Source: an uncultured Opitutia bacterium (GTDB lineage Bacteria; Verrucomicrobiota; Verrucomicrobiia; Opitutales; UBA953). Taken from it: DNA of 64,000 nucleotides. Within the stretch, counting starts at the first letter, position 1; every line of letters begins with the position of its first letter. The stretch is taken from contig CAIMFJ010000005.1 in assembly GCA_903840355.1 (NCBI GenBank), forward strand, positions 124,001 through 188,000. Direction: 5' to 3'. A model generated the notes under the pieces. The model searched no databases and was not told the origin of the DNA. It worked only from the letters and a program-made list of their open reading frames with translations. The position numbers and the translations under genes are program-made. Shown here in pieces: positions 60,653-64,000 of the stretch.

Positions 60653-61602
60653 GCGTATTGCGGGGCTAGCTTCGCGGCCATTTCACGCAAGAAGGCCGTG
60701 AGTCGCAAGAGGAAGTAGGGTGAGGGTGAACCCTCAATAGGAGCTAGGGCGAGTTCGGCCGCGGCAATTTCGGCATCGAGGCGACGGAAGCATTCGCGCC
60801 AGGTTTCGGGACTGATGATTTCGCGAGGGTTCCCACCTTGGCGTAAGGCTTGGAGAATCTGTGGGCCGCGTCGGTCGCGTTCGAGGAGCATCGGCAGGGT
60901 TAATTTCCCCGAAGCCGCGTCGGTCCCCAAGGTCTTGCCCGCTTTGCTGTCTTCTTGGAGGAGGTCGACAAAGTCGTCGTAGAGTTGATACGCAATGCCG
61001 AGGTGGCGTCCGAATAAAGCACAGGCTTGGATGTGCTCAGGGGGGCGCTGGGCTAGGAGAGCCCCGGTATGACAAGCGGCTTCAAACAACTCCGCAGTTT
61101 TAAGTTTAATATGACGATAGTAGTCCTCGAGGGACATCTGGTCATGTCCGCGCGCAAAAGTTTGGCAGACTTCGCCTGAGCACACTTGTCGTGAAGCCCG
61201 GGCGACCAAGCGGCAAAGTTCAGGGCTGGTGTGTTCTGCCGCGAGGACCAAGGCGTGGGCAAAGAGGGTATCGCCGAAGAGCACGGCCGCATGCGCGCCA
61301 TGCGTCCGGTTGGGCGTTTGGGCACCATGTCGTTGATCGGCCCCATCTAGGACGTCGTCGTGGACTAAGGTGGCGAGGTGTACTAATTCGACGATGGCGG
61401 CCCCGCGCACGACTTCGAGGGAAGGTGGTCCACCTGCGGCGGAGCCAAAGGATAACAGCGGACGAAGTCTTTTCCCGGGGTGGGCGAGGACTTCATGCAC
61501 CATGGGCTGAAGCTCAGGTTCAAACGACTCCACCTGTTCTCGAAGGAAATTTTCGAGAGCGAGGAAGTGTTCCTCAAGGCCAGCGTGAAGCGGGGAGCGC
61601 AC
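60649..61602 (-). CDS. Polyprenyl diphosphate synthase
   Basis: 317 residues. Chain-elongating trans-prenyltransferase: first Asp-rich motif HDDVLDGADQRHG (Asp82, 83, 86), second YDDFVD (Asp209, 210, 213), GKRLRP near 43-48 and KTAELFEAAC. The long-chain type (about C35-C45) is likely because it gives the side chain of menaquinone, whose pathway is shown by menD, but product length cannot be read directly. Its stop overlaps the start of the 35-residue membrane ORF. Confidence 0.93.
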   Translation of the reverse strand: MRSPLHAGLEEHFLALENFLREQVESFEPELQPMVHEVLAHPGKRLRPLLSFGSAAGGPPSLEVVRGAAIVELVHLATLVHDDVLDGADQRHGAQTPNRTHGAHAAVLFGDTLFAHALVLAAEHTSPELCRLVARASRQVCSGEVCQTFARGHDQMSLEDYYRHIKLKTAELFEAACHTGALLAQRPPEHIQACALFGRHLGIAYQLYDDFVDLLQEDSKAGKTLGTDAASGKLTLPMLLERDRRGPQILQALRQGGNPREIISPETWRECFRRLDAEIAAAELALAPIEGSPSPYFLLRLTAFLREMAAKLAPQYA

Positions 61603-61664
61603 GCCCTAAGGTGGGTTGAACCTCCCGTGGGCGCAAGCGCAGGTTCACGTTTCCCTCCGGATTT

Positions 61665-62582
61665 TTAGGGGACAAACTTGGTTTCAATCGTCTTACTAAC
61701 CCGGCCGTTTTCACAGTCGGCACAGGGGACGCGCTTATCTTCGAGTTTCCCTTTTTGGGCTTCGTGGGTGAAGCCTAAGCCGTTGCAGGTTTTGCAAATC
61801 ACTTTTTCCGTGGTGACCACGCTAAGTTCGGCACCTTGATTGATGGCGTCGATAAATTGTTGGAGCGCGATGGGGGTTTCTTCAATCGGCTTGCACTGCA
61901 GGAAGGCCTCGCGGCGCAGGGTGATTTTCTTGTCTTTAATGGGCGGGAACTTTGCCGTGAAATTTAGGGCTACCGTTCCTACGTTTACGCCGAAGGTTTT
62001 CGCCGTGTCACCCAGGGTGGCGGGGTGGTCGAGTAGCAGAATGGCCCACGAGTCATTGCCCGCAGGCAAGACTTCATTGGAGCCGACTCCAGCCCAACTG
62101 CTCTTCACGACGTAACGATTGTCACCCAGATCTTGGAGCACCGTGTAATTGATTAAGGCAATGCAGCCAGGGGTTTTGGTGAATTGGTGGGCATCATTAT
62201 CCCAAAGGTTTTGGGTAATGAAAGTGCCGAACAGTTTGCGCAGTTCAACCGAGGTCTCGTAAGCCAACGGTTTGTTGAGCTTGGAGATTTGGAAGGTGCG
62301 CGTGTCTTTAGCCGTAGGAAGTTTAGGGACCCGGAAGGGGGTAATCGTGACCGTGTTATCTTCTTTTTCTTTCGTGGCGGTATCGTCCGGTTTGGCCTCC
62401 ATAGTCTTTTTCATTCCCGTATCGGCCATCTCCGCCATCGGCTTTTTATCACTCTCCATCGCTTCGGCCATCGGCTTCTTCGCCTCCGTCATCATGGTCT
62501 TATCCGTGCCAGTTTCAGCTGCTGAAACCAGGAGGAGACTCGAACTAAGCCAGATTAAACCGAGGGAGAAGGGTGTCTTCAT
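61665..62582 (-). CDS. Exported protein with Met/Lys repeats and DnaJ-type Cys motif
   Basis: 305 residues with a signal peptide (to about Ala21). Residues about 28-65 are Met/Lys/Ala-rich with KKPMAE repeated and MESD, MAD, MKKTM around it. The central part (about 78-255) is a beta-rich domain of unknown type with VVKSSWAGVGSNEVLPAGND. The C-terminal part has CxxC pairs (C263, C266; C287, C290) in the form CKTCNGLG...CADCENG, like a DnaJ zinc finger. Possibly metal binding or redox related; function unknown. It lies 5 bp after tatC, but an operon link to Tat is unproven. Confidence 0.7.
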   Translation of the reverse strand: MKTPFSLGLIWLSSSLLLVSAAETGTDKTMMTEAKKPMAEAMESDKKPMAEMADTGMKKTMEAKPDDTATKEKEDNTVTITPFRVPKLPTAKDTRTFQISKLNKPLAYETSVELRKLFGTFITQNLWDNDAHQFTKTPGCIALINYTVLQDLGDNRYVVKSSWAGVGSNEVLPAGNDSWAILLLDHPATLGDTAKTFGVNVGTVALNFTAKFPPIKDKKITLRREAFLQCKPIEETPIALQQFIDAINQGAELSVVTTEKVICKTCNGLGFTHEAQKGKLEDKRVPCADCENGRVSKTIETKFVP

Positions 62583-62587
62583 AGGTT

Positions 62588-63604
62588 TTAGTCAAGGGAG
62601 CTGAGGTCGCCATCCGCGGGAGGCGGAGTCGCCGAAGGCTTTTCAGCTTTAGGGGCGGCAATGGCTTGAGGAGAAGGGCTGATAGGCTTGGTCGGACGAG
62701 CTTCGCGGTAGCCGTCATCGTCACGATCATCCTCGTCGTCTTCATCCTCATCATCGATATCGTCGTCCTCGGGATTAGGACGATCGCCACGGGCCACGCG
62801 TTTACGCCGGACTAAGACCGAGCCAATCGAGACCGCGATGAGGTAGAAGCCAAATAGAATACCCGTCAGCACGCCGAGGGAGATGGGTTCGCCAATCGGG
62901 GTGATAATAGCGACCACGATGAGAATCCCGAACAACATCCCGCGCCACGATTTGAGCAAGGTCCGAGGGCGAACTAACTCGAGCCACATCAGTATGATTA
63001 GGGCGAGGGGGAATTGGAAGGTCAGCCCCGTTAAAAGCGACATCATGATGACGAAGCCATAGTAGTCGGAGGCTTGCCAAATGACTTCCATGTTAAGGCC
63101 GCTGGCGAAATGGTGCCAGATCTGCACCGACATGGGGGTGAGCCAGAAGAAGGCCAGCACGGCGCCACTGAGGAAGAGGACTAACGCTGAAAAGCAGAAT
63201 GGAATCAGGCCGCGCTTTTCGCGATCGGTGAGTGCGGGGCCGACGAAGCGGATGGTTTCGTATAAGAAAACTGGCGAAGCTAAAGCGATGCCAACGCCAA
63301 AGGCCGCGTACATGAGGACCGACCAGACTCCCATGAACGTGAATTCTTTAAGAGGGGGGAGGGCTGCAAGGCTAGGGTCGCTGCGTCCGAGGACGAAATA
63401 AATCGGTGACGTCTCGGGGTGCTTGGCCCACTCTAAGGGCATCGCCAAGAATCGTGGCACGTATTCGTAGAAAATCAGGGCGGCCACCATGCCCACGGCA
63501 AAGACTGCTAAAACCCGGATGAGGGAGACGCGGAGGTCGTCCAAGTGCTCCAAGAAGGACATCTCACTCCGGGGACGATTGCGTCGAATGAAAGCAGAGA
63601 GCAT
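62588..63604 (-). CDS. tatC: Twin-arginine translocase subunit TatC
   Basis: 338 residues. Inner-membrane Tat receptor that recognises twin-Arg signals. MSFLEHLDDLRVSLIR near the start (Glu19, His20), LTDREKRGLIPF and ITPIGEPISLG are the family motifs, and six hydrophobic segments end near 265. An unusual C-terminal tail of about 70 residues follows: a run of Asp/Glu (about 276-297, DDDIDDEDEDDEDDRDDD) then Pro/Ala/Lys. This tail is not part of the core fold. tatA is not in the window. 5 bp upstream of the Met/Lys-rich exported protein gene. Confidence 0.95.
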   Translation of the reverse strand: MLSAFIRRNRPRSEMSFLEHLDDLRVSLIRVLAVFAVGMVAALIFYEYVPRFLAMPLEWAKHPETSPIYFVLGRSDPSLAALPPLKEFTFMGVWSVLMYAAFGVGIALASPVFLYETIRFVGPALTDREKRGLIPFCFSALVLFLSGAVLAFFWLTPMSVQIWHHFASGLNMEVIWQASDYYGFVIMMSLLTGLTFQFPLALIILMWLELVRPRTLLKSWRGMLFGILIVVAIITPIGEPISLGVLTGILFGFYLIAVSIGSVLVRRKRVARGDRPNPEDDDIDDEDEDDEDDRDDDGYREARPTKPISPSPQAIAAPKAEKPSATPPPADGDLSSLD

Positions 63605-63610
63605 GGAGGG

Positions 63611-64000
63611 TTAGTCTTGGAGAAGGGCTTTCATGTCATCGAGGCTAATCGATGAGGAGACGGAGTCTGATTCGGTTAGCAATTTACGCAACATCTCAGA
63701 CTTGGTTTTTTGGAGGTCCATGACTCGTTCTTCAATCGTTCCTGCCGCAATCAATTTGATGCTGGTGACGGTACGGGTTTGGCCAATCCGGTGGGCCCGG
63801 TCCGTGGCTTGGGCTTCGGCGGCAGGGTTCCACCAGGGGTCGTAGTGGACGACGGTATCGGCCCCGGTGAGGTTCAGGCCGGTACCGCCCGCCTTGAGGG
63901 ACATGAGCATGACCGGGATGCTGGGGGTGGAGTTGAACTGATCGCAGACCGCTTGGCGGTTCTTGGTCGAGCCATCAAGGTAGCAATAGGGGATATTGCG
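63611..64000 (-). CDS. SNF2-family helicase, C-terminal part (5' end beyond the window)
   Basis: The frame stays open to the window edge: 129 residues are visible, with stop at 63611. Upstream of the first Met at 63910 the frame reads [19 protein letters not shown], the start of the second RecA domain. Then [47 protein letters not shown] and IEERVMDLQ, the SNF2 motifs V and VI with the arginine finger. Most of the protein lies outside. Bacterial SNF2/HepA-type ATPase; the exact role is unknown. 6 bp before the tatC start. Confidence 0.92.
   Translation of the reverse strand, partial: RNIPYCYLDGSTKNRQAVCDQFNSTPSIPVMLMSLKAGGTGLNLTGADTVVHYDPWWNPAAEAQATDRAHRIGQTRTVTSIKLIAAGTIEERVMDLQKTKSEMLRKLLTESDSVSSSISLDDMKALLQD

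Overview
The window (about 55% G+C by eye) looks like a chromosomal segment of a verrucomicrobial bacterium, possibly Opitutae-like. That placement is inferred from gene content: two very large PVC-type cytochrome c/beta-propeller dehydrogenases, a DUF6807 (PmoA-like) protein, a formylglycine sulfatase, a YHYH protein, a secreted FAD oxidoreductase and a beta-helix protein, mixed with ordinary Gram-negative housekeeping genes (tatC, alaS, a tonB-like gene, aerobic heme genes, menD). No rRNA, tRNA, insertion sequence, phage gene or CRISPR array was seen. Coding density is very high and no gene-free stretch exceeds about 300 bases.

Layout. 1-10 kb: 3' part of menD (open at the left edge), a small membrane protein, a minus-strand group (secreted unknown, nadK, ABC-F ATPase, DUF3500 protein) ending at a clear terminator, a GspG-like membrane protein, and alaS. 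10-21 kb: minus-strand secreted enzymes (esterase, SGNH-propeller-cytochrome fusion, SGNH hydrolase, YHYH protein, aldo/keto reductase, sulfatase, PmoA-like protein, DUF5362 membrane protein). 21-29 kb: a plus-strand run of cytochrome-propeller dehydrogenase, SMP-30 lactonase, Zn-dependent polyol-type dehydrogenase, SDR and GntP permease, readable as sugar/sugar-acid oxidation and uptake. 29-36 kb: a NosR-like flavoprotein fused to its own ApbE flavin transferase, a secreted FAD oxidoreductase, a LamG-like protein, and a RibB with a degenerate GTP-cyclohydrolase half. 36-40 kb: six small exported or membrane-anchored helical proteins, most of them recognisably related.

40-45 kb: a tight four-gene operon that encodes a complete trans-4-hydroxy-L-proline to 2-oxoglutarate pathway (epimerase, D-hydroxyproline dehydrogenase, DapA-family deaminase, 2-oxoglutarate semialdehyde dehydrogenase). 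45-54 kb: a degenerate YugP-like peptidase with a polytopic SRPBCC protein; hemF-hemE-hemH-maf plus a mutarotase-like secreted protein; a TonB-like protein and an RluA-type pseudouridine synthase; a secreted HExxH protein. 54-64 kb: two paralogous orphan NarL-type response regulators, with repeated operator-like sites upstream of the second; a BI-1 protein; a beta-helix protein; a methyltransferase; a DUF192 lipoprotein; a polyprenyl synthase followed by an ATGA-overlapping 35-residue membrane ORF; a Met/Lys-rich secreted protein with a DnaJ-type Cys motif; tatC; and the C-terminal end of a SNF2 helicase (open at the right edge).

Taken together the segment suits an aerobic or microaerobic heterotroph that uses menaquinone and heme, and exports (probably partly through Tat) many redox and carbohydrate-active enzymes for using polymer-derived sugars, sugar acids, sulfated glycans and hydroxyproline. 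The best candidates for something undescribed are the helical-protein cluster (35.9-39.9 kb), the self-flavinylating NosR-ApbE fusion, and the hidden 35-residue gene.
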